The position numbers and the translations under genes were made by a program. Source: CAYOPE01 sp964405805 (GTDB lineage Bacteria > Patescibacteriota > Doudnabacteria > UBA920 > O2-02-FULL-48-8). From it: 36,401 bases of DNA. Where the stretch lies: NCBI GenBank assembly GCA_964405805.1, contig CAYOPE010000006.1:1-36401 (forward strand). Reading direction: 5' to 3'. Under the pieces are notes generated by a model. The model was not told the DNA's origin and made no database searches. It saw only the letters and a program-made list of their open reading frames with translations. Within the stretch, counting starts at the first letter, position 1. Every line of letters starts with the position of its first letter. This document shows, in pieces, positions 7,851 through 15,635 of this stretch.

Positions 7851-7856
7851 TGGAAT

Positions 7857-8033
7857 ATGGATTATTCATCTCCAATAATCAATAAACTTGACCAAAATAA
7901 CAAGGATGTTAGGCTTCGTTTAAGTATGCTACATAAGAAAACGAAGACAATTAACCAAAAGGTTATTGATATTACAAATATGCTTAAAGATCTCCAAAAT
8001 AATTACTGTAATTCCTCGAAGATTAAACATTAA
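7857..8033 (+). CDS. Small basic protein of 58 aa, unknown function
   Basis: The frame starts MDYSSPIINKLDQNNKDVRL and ends NSSKIKH. It is Asn/Lys-rich and helical; residues 5-45 could form an amphipathic helix or short coiled coil. Evidence for expression is the well-formed divergent promoter placed exactly for a leaderless mRNA and a bidirectional hairpin downstream. There is no ribosome binding site. The base composition is AT-rich, as in the nearby host genes and unlike the GC-rich gene that follows. No family recognised. Confidence 0.6.
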   Translation: MDYSSPIINKLDQNNKDVRLRLSMLHKKTKTINQKVIDITNMLKDLQNNYCNSSKIKH

Positions 8034-8070
8034 ATTCAATAAACTTAGATACTCTGTTTGAGCAAAAAAG

Positions 8071-8121
8071 AAAAGCCGTGAGTCCCCGTTTCCAGGAACC
8101 CGCGGCATATTTGCGGCTTTT
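8071..8121. terminator. Bidirectional terminator between the 58-aa gene and the GlcG-like gene
   Basis: AAAAGCCG (8071-8078) pairs with CGGCTTTT (8114-8121), and inside is a second stem GTTTCC/GGAAC. On the minus strand it is followed by CTTTTCTTTTTT, a good U-tract for the GlcG-like gene. Confidence 0.7.
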
Positions 8122-8126
8122 AGCGA

Positions 8127-8525
8127 CTACAGCGACTGATGGAAGGCTTCGGCAGCCTTCGCCAGTTCCAGGTCTTCTTCCGCCGAAGCGCCAGAGTAGG
8201 CATAGATGACCTGCTCGTCGTCGGACAGGTGACCTCCCTTGTACGGCACCTCACCGAAGATCTGGCGTTCGTCGCCGCTGTCTACTCCGTGAGCGACAAC
8301 CCCCGCGGTCTTGCTAAACGCCACAGCGAGAAAGTTGATGTCGCGCTTCCCCTCAACAGCGATCCGCAAACACGTAGACCGGTTGATGTTCGAGAAGTAC
8401 GCGACCGGTTCCGGTTGACCCAGGTCTGTGACGACGAGCACTCCGCTGAGCGATCTCTGACGAGCCAGGTTAGCGACATGGTCGGCGATCGCCCTGAACA
8501 CTTGCGCATCTAGTCTTTTCCTCAT
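8127..8525 (-). CDS. GlcG/HbpS-like (DUF336) protein, GC-rich
   Basis: The 132-aa protein matches the GlcG/HbpS layout: an N-terminal helix (RAIADHVANLARQRSLSGVLVVTDLG), a central IAVEGKRDINFLAVAFSK helix, and a C-terminal beta-helix part with YKGGHLSDDEQVIYAYSGAS followed by AEEDLELAKAAEAF. Family members bind haem or corrinoids or act with glycolate oxidase; no ligand is inferred here. The ATG at 8525 is preferred over a TTG one codon upstream because AGGAGG lies 4 nt before it. The gene is GC-rich, monocistronic, and flanked by its own promoter and terminator. Confidence 0.65.
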   Translation of the reverse strand: MRKRLDAQVFRAIADHVANLARQRSLSGVLVVTDLGQPEPVAYFSNINRSTCLRIAVEGKRDINFLAVAFSKTAGVVAHGVDSGDERQIFGEVPYKGGHLSDDEQVIYAYSGASAEEDLELAKAAEAFHQSL

Positions 8526-8552
8526 CAATCCTCCTTATCAGAACGATCAAAG

Positions 8553-8596
8553 TCCTAACACTGAATATCCGATGGTTGATAGCAAATCCTAACACT
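8553..8596 (-). repeat. Direct repeat in the GlcG-like gene leader
   Basis: AGTGTTAGGA occurs at 8587-8596, overlapping the -10 box, and again at 8553-8562, 34 nt downstream. This spacing is about three helical turns and would suit an operator, though no regulator is known. Confidence 0.45.
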
Positions 8597-8614
8597 TTTT
8601 CGCATCCACGTCAA
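8586..8614 (-). promoter_or_regulatory. Putative promoter of the GlcG-like gene
   Basis: TTGACG (8609-8614) and TAGGAT (8586-8591) on the minus strand are 17 nt apart. The -35 match is good and the -10 is moderate. A direct repeat overlaps the -10 box. Confidence 0.5.
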
Positions 8615-8615
8615 T

Positions 8616-8646
8616 ATTAAAAACAGGCTCATTGCCTGTTTTTAAT
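8616..8646. terminator. Perfect 13-bp terminator hairpin
   Basis: ATTAAAAACAGGC (8616-8628), loop TCATT, and GCCTGTTTTTAAT (8634-8646) pair perfectly, with U-runs in both directions. No recognised protein gene ends close to it, so something else is probably being terminated here. Confidence 0.85.
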
Positions 8647-8820
8647 CAAGTGGTTTAAGCTACTTTTTGTGCCATTAACTTTTGATGCTCAGGAGTATTT
8701 AGCAACCCGCACTTCTGTTATTTATTCGGGACTCTGGCACACAGAACCCACCAATTCAAGACTCCGTTCAACGACCAGTATTACACTTTTATCTACAAAT
8801 TATATCAAAATAAAAGAACT
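8616..8820 (-). ncRNA. Candidate small non-coding RNA of about 180-205 nt
   Basis: A TTGACA-N17-TAACAT promoter (8827-8855) points left, an extended -10 (TGATATAAT, 8799-8807) follows, and the next strong signal is the perfect terminator at 8616-8646. The stretch between has no credible reading frame; the longest tail frame ends LMAQKVA and has a stop 20 codons upstream. It does not match tmRNA, SRP RNA or 6S RNA as far as I can tell by eye. It could also be a decayed gene between the restriction operon and the GlcG-like cassette. Confidence 0.3.
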
Positions 8821-8826
8821 GGGTGG

Positions 8827-8855
8827 ATGTTACCTCCGAGGTAAACATATGTCAA
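8827..8855 (-). promoter_or_regulatory. Possible promoter with a palindrome across spacer and -10
   Basis: TTGACA (8850-8855) and TAACAT (8827-8832) on the minus strand are 17 nt apart. An inverted repeat, ATGTTACCTC / GAGGTAAACAT (8827-8848), with a one-base centre and one bulge, covers the spacer and -10, as operators of spacer-binding regulators do. Confidence 0.4.
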
Positions 8856-8889
8856 CTTGGCAGAAGACAAAGTTTATTGTGTAATATCT

Positions 8890-9825
8890 TCACCTAGGAC
8901 CCATGAATTTATCTCCGTCGTAATGGATCATGTGATCGGGAAAATCAGCGACCCAGACTTCCGTTTCCCAGGCTATATTCTTGAGGTGCTTTCTAAATTC
9001 CAAAAAATTAGGGAAAGCGGTTACATAAACCTTACCGGCTTTAGTATTTTTAAGCATGGCTTGGAGCTCCACAATTCGCTTCGGCGTCATTGGTCCATGT
9101 GATGTTACGACTTCTACCAAAAATAGCCAATTTTTCTTTGCCACAAATAATACCACATCAGGAAGTTTATCATGTTGTGTTATTGGAATACCTAATCGTG
9201 ATAATTCTTTCTTTTGGTAATATAGGTCTTTTTCTGCGGTATCTCCTAAATAAAGTAATTTAGCTCCTGGTGCAAACCTTGGAGCGAAGTCTTTCACGAC
9301 CGCTGCCTGTATTTCATTGTGCTTACCGGGAGATAACACGAGCTTAGTGCCATCTTCTAAGGTTATTGGAACCATATTAAGCGAACGTTTTTTGTTATAG
9401 GTTTCCGCCAAAGCCCCATGTCGTTTAATAAAAGATCGTACGGCTGATTCCCAATGTGGAGTGCCAAAAGTCCTCAGAGTAGCAACTGCTAGTTTTGTTA
9501 ATCCATAATGAGCTCTTGGACTATTTGTTGGAAGATTAGGATCGTCAGGGTTGTAGTTAATAATTCCCGCCTGGACGAATTGATGCAGTACTTGTCTTCG
9601 AAAAGTTTCCCGAGTGTTTGGAGCGTATCGTTTACCGTAATATCTTGCTGTAAAATCCATTACACCCTTGGATACAGTTGTGCTTTCATTTTTAGTATTG
9701 GACCATGAATCTTTTTTAGTTAGACCACAAAGTGCCAACAAAGTTAGTGCCGACATTTCGTTTTGCTGAGCTTGTGGTAAACCGAGTTCCTTAAGAATTT
9801 GTTTTGCTTCTTTGATGGTAGCCAT
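8890..9825 (-). CDS. Type II restriction endonuclease, BsuBI/PstI family
   Basis: The 311-aa protein has the BsuBI/PstI endonuclease layout: an N-terminal helical DNA-binding part (about residues 1-140) and a C-terminal nuclease domain. The latter shows LLYLGDTAEKDLYYQK (190-205), HDKLPDVVLFVAKKNWLFLV (218-237) and EVVTSHGPMTPKR (238-250), then YVTAFPNFLEF and AWETEVWVADFPDHMIHYDG near the end. Asp223 and Glu238 are likely catalytic. Known relatives cut CTGCAG. The ATG follows the methyltransferase stop by one base, so the pair is coupled. The gene appears full length and intact. Confidence 0.93.
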   Translation of the reverse strand: MATIKEAKQILKELGLPQAQQNEMSALTLLALCGLTKKDSWSNTKNESTTVSKGVMDFTARYYGKRYAPNTRETFRRQVLHQFVQAGIINYNPDDPNLPTNSPRAHYGLTKLAVATLRTFGTPHWESAVRSFIKRHGALAETYNKKRSLNMVPITLEDGTKLVLSPGKHNEIQAAVVKDFAPRFAPGAKLLYLGDTAEKDLYYQKKELSRLGIPITQHDKLPDVVLFVAKKNWLFLVEVVTSHGPMTPKRIVELQAMLKNTKAGKVYVTAFPNFLEFRKHLKNIAWETEVWVADFPDHMIHYDGDKFMGPR

Positions 9826-9826
9826 A

Positions 9827-11422
9827 TTAATTTTTTATTAAAATTTTATTTATTAATAAATCTAAATTTTCCGAGTTAATTGTTGGCTGAACCATTACCT
9901 GTCGACCGATAAATTTAATAGTTTCTAGATCGGGCAAGGGTATTCGTCGAAGTTCTGAAGCATTAACTTGTGTGTTACCGTTGAATGTGCGGAAATAATT
10001 ATCTAAGATTTCGGAATTCAGCAAAGCAGCTAATCCATAAATTTCCTCTGGTAACAGTTCACCGTAAGATTTATATATATAATTAAGATGATTCTCAAGA
10101 CCTAAATGGTGTGTTGAAATTTGTGCACTATATGGTGCGGCCACTAATCTTCTTGGTTCTTCCTTAGCACTGAATCGTCTTAATAAAACATAGTTTTTGT
10201 TTGGCAATAGCAACGACTCGGCGTCAGGAGAAATTTTAAAAAATTGCGGTTTATTTGATTTCTGCATCGGCCACCTAATATTCATTGGAACAATGTTGTG
10301 AATAAGAAATAAGGGGGCGAAATTATTAGACAAATTGCCATTTTCAATGAGTGAATTTTTTGCCCGAAAAGAAACAATAGGCCCAGTAGACACTTCTAGC
10401 CCAAGTGAATGCAAATTGAATTTCCATGAACGAACCAACGACATATTATCTCTATCCCTATGCCTTATTGGTATATGCAAAATTTTATCTTTACTATCCA
10501 TGTCTATAAGTTCTGAGATAGGTGTAGATATTTTCTCTGGCCTTTCTAAATCAGCCAGTCCATTACTAAATGATATTTGCACTTGATAATTTTGCTGGGA
10601 TAGTTTCTCTACTCGCTTGCCTTTTAAAATCACATTTTCCTGTAGAACTTTATCTCGATTAAAAGCGTCTTTCCTGGATTCAAACAAATGAATATTTGTA
10701 GGTTGTAACCAGTTGAAAAATTTTTCTCTAAACAGACGGAAATATGGCCCAGCAGTATAACTCCGAGGGGTAATAAATACCACTTGTCCATTAATCTTCG
10801 TCATTTTAACAGCTACTGCCATGAACAAGGCATATATATTTGGCTGACCATGCACCACCGTTTCTGCAACTTTAGATCTAGGATCAGATTTAGAGATTTT
10901 AAAATATGGTGGATTTGAAATAATTAAATCGTAAAATTCCTTAGTGCTAGATTGAAAAGGCAACTCTCCTCCACCACTAAGCATATTGGAATTTTTTATA
11001 ATAAAATCATCAGCAACTATTTTGTAGCTAAAATTGATTTTATTTTTTTTTAACCTGGATTTCAAATACAATAAGCTTTTTTCAAGAAGTGGAATTATTT
11101 TTTCATCTAGCTCATAAGCCACAAGGCTAACTTTCTTTGGTCTATTTTTTAACTCAATAAGCCGCTCGCAAATTGCAATTGATAGTGTTCCAGTTCCAGC
11201 ACCCGGTTCTAAAATACTTACTTCCGAATCCAAGCCTGTTAGATCAAAAAGATTCGCCATGAAATGAGCAACCACAGGTGGTGTCAGATACTGACCATAA
11301 CTTTTTATATGATCCTTTTTTTGGCTTTCGATATAAACACGGCCCAACTTATCCGCATACTCAGTAGGTTTATCGTTTTGTGTTGCAGTAATTAGTATTC
11401 TTTTCAATAAAGTTTCTATCAT
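9827..11422 (-). CDS. Type II N6-adenine DNA methyltransferase (PstI-like)
   Basis: This 531-aa protein carries the SAM-binding motif ILEPGAGTGTLSIAI (EPGAGTG at about 72-78), the catalytic NPPY in LIISNPPYFKIS (170-173), and a C-terminal target-recognition part. It is of the Eco57I/M.BsuBI type and should methylate adenine in the site cut by its partner endonuclease, probably CTGCAG. The ATG at 11422 is preferred over one at 11497, which lies inside the upstream gene: a TATAAT ends 6 nt before 11422, and the MIETLLKRILITATQ start fits the family. Confidence 0.92.
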   Translation of the reverse strand: MIETLLKRILITATQNDKPTEYADKLGRVYIESQKKDHIKSYGQYLTPPVVAHFMANLFDLTGLDSEVSILEPGAGTGTLSIAICERLIELKNRPKKVSLVAYELDEKIIPLLEKSLLYLKSRLKKNKINFSYKIVADDFIIKNSNMLSGGGELPFQSSTKEFYDLIISNPPYFKISKSDPRSKVAETVVHGQPNIYALFMAVAVKMTKINGQVVFITPRSYTAGPYFRLFREKFFNWLQPTNIHLFESRKDAFNRDKVLQENVILKGKRVEKLSQQNYQVQISFSNGLADLERPEKISTPISELIDMDSKDKILHIPIRHRDRDNMSLVRSWKFNLHSLGLEVSTGPIVSFRAKNSLIENGNLSNNFAPLFLIHNIVPMNIRWPMQKSNKPQFFKISPDAESLLLPNKNYVLLRRFSAKEEPRRLVAAPYSAQISTHHLGLENHLNYIYKSYGELLPEEIYGLAALLNSEILDNYFRTFNGNTQVNASELRRIPLPDLETIKFIGRQVMVQPTINSENLDLLINKILIKN

Positions 11423-11428
11423 AACTCT

Positions 11429-11434
11429 ATTATA
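11429..11434 (-). promoter_or_regulatory. Possible -10 box for a leaderless methyltransferase mRNA
   Basis: TATAAT on the minus strand lies 6 nt before the ATG at 11422. The -35 region is poor, so this is a weak call; it would let the methylase be made independently of the upstream operon. Confidence 0.35.
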
Positions 11435-11471
11435 TCTAAATAATAGTCTGAAAGCTACTATTTTTGAGGTC

Positions 11472-12470
11472 TCATTTTTTTGTATAGTACTTATCAAATG
11501 CTCTTAAAATTTTGGGGTGATAATAATCTTTTTTGCTGCTTTTTGGATTTCTCGGATCTAAATAACGGACGATGTGAAATTTAGGGTCTTTCTTCAATTC
11601 ATTTTTAATTCGGTGATATTTTGGATTTAACTTAAAATCAGAATATCGTTCAAGTAATTTTTTGCTCAATGAATCGTAATCGATTGAAAATTCTTTTAAT
11701 AACATGTCATCACTTATTCTAACTTCCATGGCATTAGAATCGTTAGTCAATCTGAAATTAGATCCTGAAAGTTTAGCTTGTCTAACTTGCCCTACTAACT
11801 TGAGTACGGGTTTACCTTTTCGTTTAAAATCGCCTTCCTTAATAAATCTTAATTTAGGCACTAACTTTTGATCGATAATTAAATTTCCCTTACTACCCTT
11901 AATTTCGCCTGTCAAAATATTCAAAACACCGGAGTTTTCTGGTCCAATCTTTGAAATATTGGACAATATATCTATCCACCGCTGTCTTTCATTTTCAATT
12001 AATAACTGGAATAGCCCGACCAATTCTGGATATTTTATTTTATCCGTTCTTGCGTTATATCTATAATAAATTTCTGACTCCTTGATAACTCCGTCATTTT
12101 TTATAGCAATAATTGGTTTGGACTCACTTGCATAAATTTTAAGTAATCCCAGAATCTTGTCTTTGTGTTTAACAATATACTTATCGAAGCGAATCTCGGG
12201 AGAAAAGGTGCTATGAAAATACCCCGAGATATTTGACTCATCCTTCGTTTCAAAGTTATTATTTTTTATTCCGACTATTTCAACTGGAGAGTTTTTAATC
12301 CCATAAACCAGAAAACCGCCCGCCCTATTGGCAAAGGCGGCGGCGGTTCTTCCGTACTCATCTTTCGAGCCCCAATTAAATGACTCTTTAAATTCGAGCC
12401 AAGAATTTTCCCTTAGAGAATTTTTTCTGCTTAATAAGCTTTTCAACTTCTCATCATTAAGTTCAGGCAT
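11472..12470 (-). CDS. AlbA_2 (Schlafen-like) domain protein
   Basis: The 332-aa protein starts MPELNDEKLKSLLSRKNSLR and has an AlbA_2 domain at about residues 18-130: WLEFKESFNW, AAFANRAGGFLVYGIK and SEIYYRYNART are the conserved pieces. The domain is found in Schlafen-like and transcription-regulator-like proteins and often in defence loci. The second half (TDKIKYPELVGLFQLL onward) is not recognised. The start at 12470 overlaps the secA stop by 8 nt; the longer frame from 12659 would lie within secA. Its place between secA and the restriction-modification pair suggests a specificity or control role, but this is only inferred. Confidence 0.75.
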   Translation of the reverse strand: MPELNDEKLKSLLSRKNSLRENSWLEFKESFNWGSKDEYGRTAAAFANRAGGFLVYGIKNSPVEIVGIKNNNFETKDESNISGYFHSTFSPEIRFDKYIVKHKDKILGLLKIYASESKPIIAIKNDGVIKESEIYYRYNARTDKIKYPELVGLFQLLIENERQRWIDILSNISKIGPENSGVLNILTGEIKGSKGNLIIDQKLVPKLRFIKEGDFKRKGKPVLKLVGQVRQAKLSGSNFRLTNDSNAMEVRISDDMLLKEFSIDYDSLSKKLLERYSDFKLNPKYHRIKNELKKDPKFHIVRYLDPRNPKSSKKDYYHPKILRAFDKYYTKK

Positions 12471-15054
12471 GGGATTGTCCTTGCATCTTGACAAGATTAT
12501 TTTTGTGTTCTTCTGTCTGCAACAATCCGCAACGTTTCCACTTTTTACCTGATCCACACGGGCACGGATCATTTCTGCCGATATTAGAGGTTTGAGGTGT
12601 GAGGTTAGAGGTTCGAGTAGGCTGCGGGGCCACGTCAACATGAAAAATCGTGTACACAATTTGCTTATTTACTTCTTCAAGCAATCGCTGAAACAGCTGA
12701 TAGCCTTCGTTTTTAAATTCATTCAGCGGATCGCGTTGACCATAGCCACGCAGACGCACAGAGTCGCGCAAGTGTTCCATTGTGTCCAAGTGCTCTTGCC
12801 ACAGAGTATCGATAGATCGCAGGTAAACCAGTTTTTCCATTTGATTCAACATTTCGCGTCCGACTTTCTGTTCTTTCGCTTTATAAGCTGATTCGGCAAG
12901 CTGGACAAAATGATTTATGAGAGCAACATGATCTCTACTCTCCAGCTGATGCTCATGATCAAGTGGAAAAATCGCTCCTACCTCATGTAGTAATTTGTGA
13001 GAATCAAAATCTTCCTGTTCTAGTTGAAAGTTGACTATGTTAGCAATTTCTTTTTCAATCATCTCCAGGATCTGACCGCTCAAGTCATCGTTTCCATTTA
13101 GAAGTTGCTTGCGTTTTTCGTAAACAATCGTTCGCTGCTTGTTCATGACATCATCGTATTCAAGCACGTGTTTGCGCATGTCAAAGTTTAGTCCTTCGAT
13201 CTTCTGCTGAGCTGAAGCGATAGACTTAGAAATCAGTCCATGCTCGATCGGCTGATCATCTGGGATGCCCAGTGTCTCCATCATTTTCTGCACGCGTTCG
13301 CCACCGAAAAGTCTCATTAAATCGTCTTCGAGAGATAAGAAAAATTGCGAAGAACCCGGATCGCCCTGACGACCAGAACGTCCTCGGAGCTGGTTGTCTA
13401 TACGTCGAGATTCATGGCGTTCAGTTCCGAGTACTGCCAAGCCGCCAAGCTCTTTCACGCCTTCGCCGAGAATAATGTCCACGCCTCTACCAGCAATGTT
13501 TGTGGCCAATGTGACCTTACCTGGTTGCCCTGCCTGCGCGATTATATGCGCTTCACGCTCGTTATTTTTCGCATTCAAAGTCTCATGCGGCACGCCTGAC
13601 TGCTTCAGCATCTGTGACAAATATTCGTTTTTCTCGATGGAAATAGTTCCGACAAGAATAGGCCTGCCTGCAGCATGAATTTCTTTGATCGTGCGGATCA
13701 GCGCGACAAATTTTCCTTCCGTATTTTTGTACACCTGATCAGCCATGTCTTTTCTGACCATGGGCTTGTTTGTCGGAATTTGTACGACTTCAAGTTTGTA
13801 AATTTTGTGAAATTCTTCTGCCTCAGTCTCAGCAGTACCAGTCATACCTGCGAGCTTGTGATACAATCTAAAAAGATTTTGAAAAGTAATCGTCGCGAGA
13901 GTTTTGCTTTCTTGCTGCACCTTCACGCCTTCCTTGGCTTCGATGGCTTGATGCAGACCTTCAGAATACCTGCGGCCGTACATCATGCGGCCGGTAAATT
14001 CATCGACAATGATAATCTCGCCGGCTTTGACAACATAATTTACATCTTTTTTAAATAAAGTTTTGGCGCGCAGTGCCGCATCTGCCTGGTGACGAAGTTT
14101 CGGATCCGAATAAATCGCTTGGCCGTATTTTTTCTCAAGTTTTTCATTTCCAGAATCCGAGTACGCTGTCTGCTTGTGCTTCTCGTCCAAAATATAATCT
14201 TCTTCTTTCAGGCTGCTGGCAAATTTTGCAAATTCATAATACGTATCTGTCGGATCAGTGTCAGGCGCAGAGATAATCAACGGTGTACGAGCTTCATCGA
14301 TCAATATCGAGTCAACTTCGTCGACAATGGCAAAAAACAAATCTCGCTGAACCATTTGAGATCTTTCCCAAACCATGTTGTCCCGAAGATAGTCAAAGCC
14401 GTATTCATTGTTGGTCCCATACGTAATATCCGCAGCATAAGCGTGTCTGCGAGGAATCGGCCGCATGTGTTTGACATCCAAAACCAAACCTTGAACTTGC
14501 GACTCGATATTTTTTATTTCTTCTTCTTCTGGCTGAAAGGTTGGATCATACAGAAAGGCCTGCTCATGCTGAATCGAGGCAACTGAGAGACCAATGTAAC
14601 TATAAATCTGGCCCATCCACGATGCCTGCCAGCGCGCCAAATAATCGTTTACAGTAATCAAATGCGCTCCCCTGCCAGCAAGGGCGTTTAGATACAGCGG
14701 CAGTGTGGCAACTAAAGTTTTTCCTTCTCCTGTGCGCATTTCAGCGATGGATCCTGAGTGTAGAACCATGCCTCCGAGCAACTGCACATCATAATGCCTC
14801 TGGCCTATGGTTCTTTTGGCTGCTTCTCGTACCGCGGCAAATGCTTGCGGCAAAATTTCGTCCAAGTACTTTTTCGTCTCATCTAAATCCAAAGCCGCCA
14901 AGTCAGACTTCCACTTGGCTGTCAGAGCTTTCAGTTCATCTTGGGATTTGGCTTCGAATTCTTTTTCAAGCTGGTTGATCTGTTCGACTCGTTTGCCAAG
15001 CTTCCCAACCACTGCCTCGTTCGAGGATGAAAATAAATTAGATAAAAATGACAT
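12463..15054 (-). CDS. secA: Preprotein translocase ATPase SecA
   Basis: SecA (863 aa) drives secreted proteins through SecYEG using ATP. It has the Walker A motif MRTGEGKT (106-113), the VDEVDSILIDEARTPLI Walker B region, TNIAGRGVDIIL, and RRIDNQLRGRSGRQGDPGSS in the second ATPase domain. The scaffold/wing region follows, and a C-terminal SEC-C zinc motif, NDPCPCGSGKKWKRCG. The linker before SEC-C (PTRTSNLTPQTSN) is low-complexity. There is no Shine-Dalgarno site, and a mobile-looking unit begins only 7 nt upstream of the ATG. It works with secDF at 2352-4593, which is transcribed separately. Confidence 0.97.
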   Translation of the reverse strand: MSFLSNLFSSSNEAVVGKLGKRVEQINQLEKEFEAKSQDELKALTAKWKSDLAALDLDETKKYLDEILPQAFAAVREAAKRTIGQRHYDVQLLGGMVLHSGSIAEMRTGEGKTLVATLPLYLNALAGRGAHLITVNDYLARWQASWMGQIYSYIGLSVASIQHEQAFLYDPTFQPEEEEIKNIESQVQGLVLDVKHMRPIPRRHAYAADITYGTNNEYGFDYLRDNMVWERSQMVQRDLFFAIVDEVDSILIDEARTPLIISAPDTDPTDTYYEFAKFASSLKEEDYILDEKHKQTAYSDSGNEKLEKKYGQAIYSDPKLRHQADAALRAKTLFKKDVNYVVKAGEIIIVDEFTGRMMYGRRYSEGLHQAIEAKEGVKVQQESKTLATITFQNLFRLYHKLAGMTGTAETEAEEFHKIYKLEVVQIPTNKPMVRKDMADQVYKNTEGKFVALIRTIKEIHAAGRPILVGTISIEKNEYLSQMLKQSGVPHETLNAKNNEREAHIIAQAGQPGKVTLATNIAGRGVDIILGEGVKELGGLAVLGTERHESRRIDNQLRGRSGRQGDPGSSQFFLSLEDDLMRLFGGERVQKMMETLGIPDDQPIEHGLISKSIASAQQKIEGLNFDMRKHVLEYDDVMNKQRTIVYEKRKQLLNGNDDLSGQILEMIEKEIANIVNFQLEQEDFDSHKLLHEVGAIFPLDHEHQLESRDHVALINHFVQLAESAYKAKEQKVGREMLNQMEKLVYLRSIDTLWQEHLDTMEHLRDSVRLRGYGQRDPLNEFKNEGYQLFQRLLEEVNKQIVYTIFHVDVAPQPTRTSNLTPQTSNIGRNDPCPCGSGKKWKRCGLLQTEEHKNNLVKMQGQSHA

Positions 15055-15060
15055 GTATCT

Positions 15061-15095
15061 GGCTACGAAATTACGAATAAATACGAACTTACGAA
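15061..15095 (+). repeat. Left end array of the GxxExxY unit
   Basis: After GGC, four TACGAA hexamers lie at 15064, 15072, 15082 and 15090, spaced 2, 4 and 2 nt apart. They are mirrored by four TTCGTA hexamers at the other end. The stop codon of the GxxExxY gene lies within this array. Confidence 0.85.
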
Positions 15096-15484
15096 ATATT
15101 CAAAATTCTTTTAAACTTCAAGCCTTCCCTAGTAAAATTTGCAAGAATTCCTAGCTTCAACTTATTTGCTTTAAGATATGCTACAACCTGCTCTATATTT
15201 TTCTTAGAAAAAGGCTTGTCTTTCTTTAATTCTAAGGCTATTTTATCTTCGACTAAAAAATCTAAATAATATTTGCCAATATCTTCTCCCTTATAAGTTA
15301 AGGGCACAAAGACCTGTTCCTGATATTTCAGGCCCCGCTTTCTGAATTCAAGTGCTACTGACTTCTGATAGTACTTTTCCTGATAACCACTACCTAGTTC
15401 TTTAAAGACTTCTATCAAAGCTCCGACTATTGAATAGCTAAGCTCAGGATATATCAAGTCTTTTCTTCGCAGTTCGGTTTTCAT
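15089..15484 (-). CDS. GxxExxY protein (PD-(D/E)XK nuclease-like)
   Basis: The 131-aa protein contains the eponymous motif GYQEKYY (about residues 33-39), then YYLDFLVEDKIALELKK, which fits a PD-(D/E)XK nuclease core (Asp, then E-x-K). Length and motif order are as in the family. Such proteins are often found within or beside repetitive, mobile-like units and rRNA intervening sequences; the biochemical role is not established. Start and stop both lie at the inner edges of mirrored TACGAA arrays. It reads toward secA, whose ATG is 35 nt beyond its stop, so it may be co-transcribed with secA. Confidence 0.88.
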   Translation of the reverse strand: MKTELRRKDLIYPELSYSIVGALIEVFKELGSGYQEKYYQKSVALEFRKRGLKYQEQVFVPLTYKGEDIGKYYLDFLVEDKIALELKKDKPFSKKNIEQVVAYLKANKLKLGILANFTREGLKFKRILNIS

Positions 15485-15485
15485 T

Positions 15486-15521
15486 TTCGTATTTTCGTAC
15501 TACTTTCGTATCTTCGTAGCC
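15486..15521 (-). repeat. Right end array of the GxxExxY unit
   Basis: Read on the minus strand, GGC is followed by four TACGAA hexamers (plus-strand TTCGTA at 15513, 15505, 15494 and 15486), spaced 2, 5 and 2 nt apart. This mirrors the left array, including the outer GGCTACGAA. Confidence 0.85.
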
Positions 15522-15543
15522 GTCCCATTATACAAAATTTGGC

Positions 15544-15594
15544 CAAAAAAATCAACGGCGAGAGCTGTGATTGGTTATCACAAACTCCCGCCGT
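15544..15594 (-). terminator. Terminator of the 89-aa GC-rich gene
   Basis: A long imperfect hairpin (ACGGCG...CGCCGT, 15555-15594, with inner TGTGAT/ATCACA) is followed on the minus strand by TGATTTTTTT. It is a strong intrinsic terminator. Confidence 0.85.
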
Positions 15595-15635
15595 ATCTCA
15601 GCGCCGCATTCGGCCGCGCCTGGTCATCGCGATCG

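Larger units (their letters stand above)
8526..8889. other. 364-nt gap with regulatory elements but no supported protein gene
   Basis: This stretch holds the GlcG-like promoter and its direct repeat, a perfect terminator hairpin (8616-8646), a possible promoter with a palindrome (8827-8855), and between them a possible non-coding RNA. The open frames seen on either strand have no ribosome binding site or recognisable product. Confidence 0.6.

Noticed and set aside
8669..8884. 71-aa frame on the plus strand
   Set aside because: No ribosome binding site, odd composition, and overlaps the terminator-promoter pair that points the other way.
12592..12620. G/A-rich short repeat (GAGGTT-like) in secA
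   Set aside because: It encodes the low-complexity linker before the SEC-C motif, a region that varies in all SecA proteins.
12471..12659. Longer start for the AlbA_2 protein
   Set aside because: The extra 63 residues are the secA 3' end in another frame.
14089..14586. 165-aa open frame on the plus strand
   Set aside because: Antisense to secA, Phe/Ile-rich shadow.
15061..15521. TACGAA arrays as a CRISPR array
   Set aside because: Units are 6 bp with 2-5 bp gaps, mirrored at two ends, and have no spacers or cas genes.
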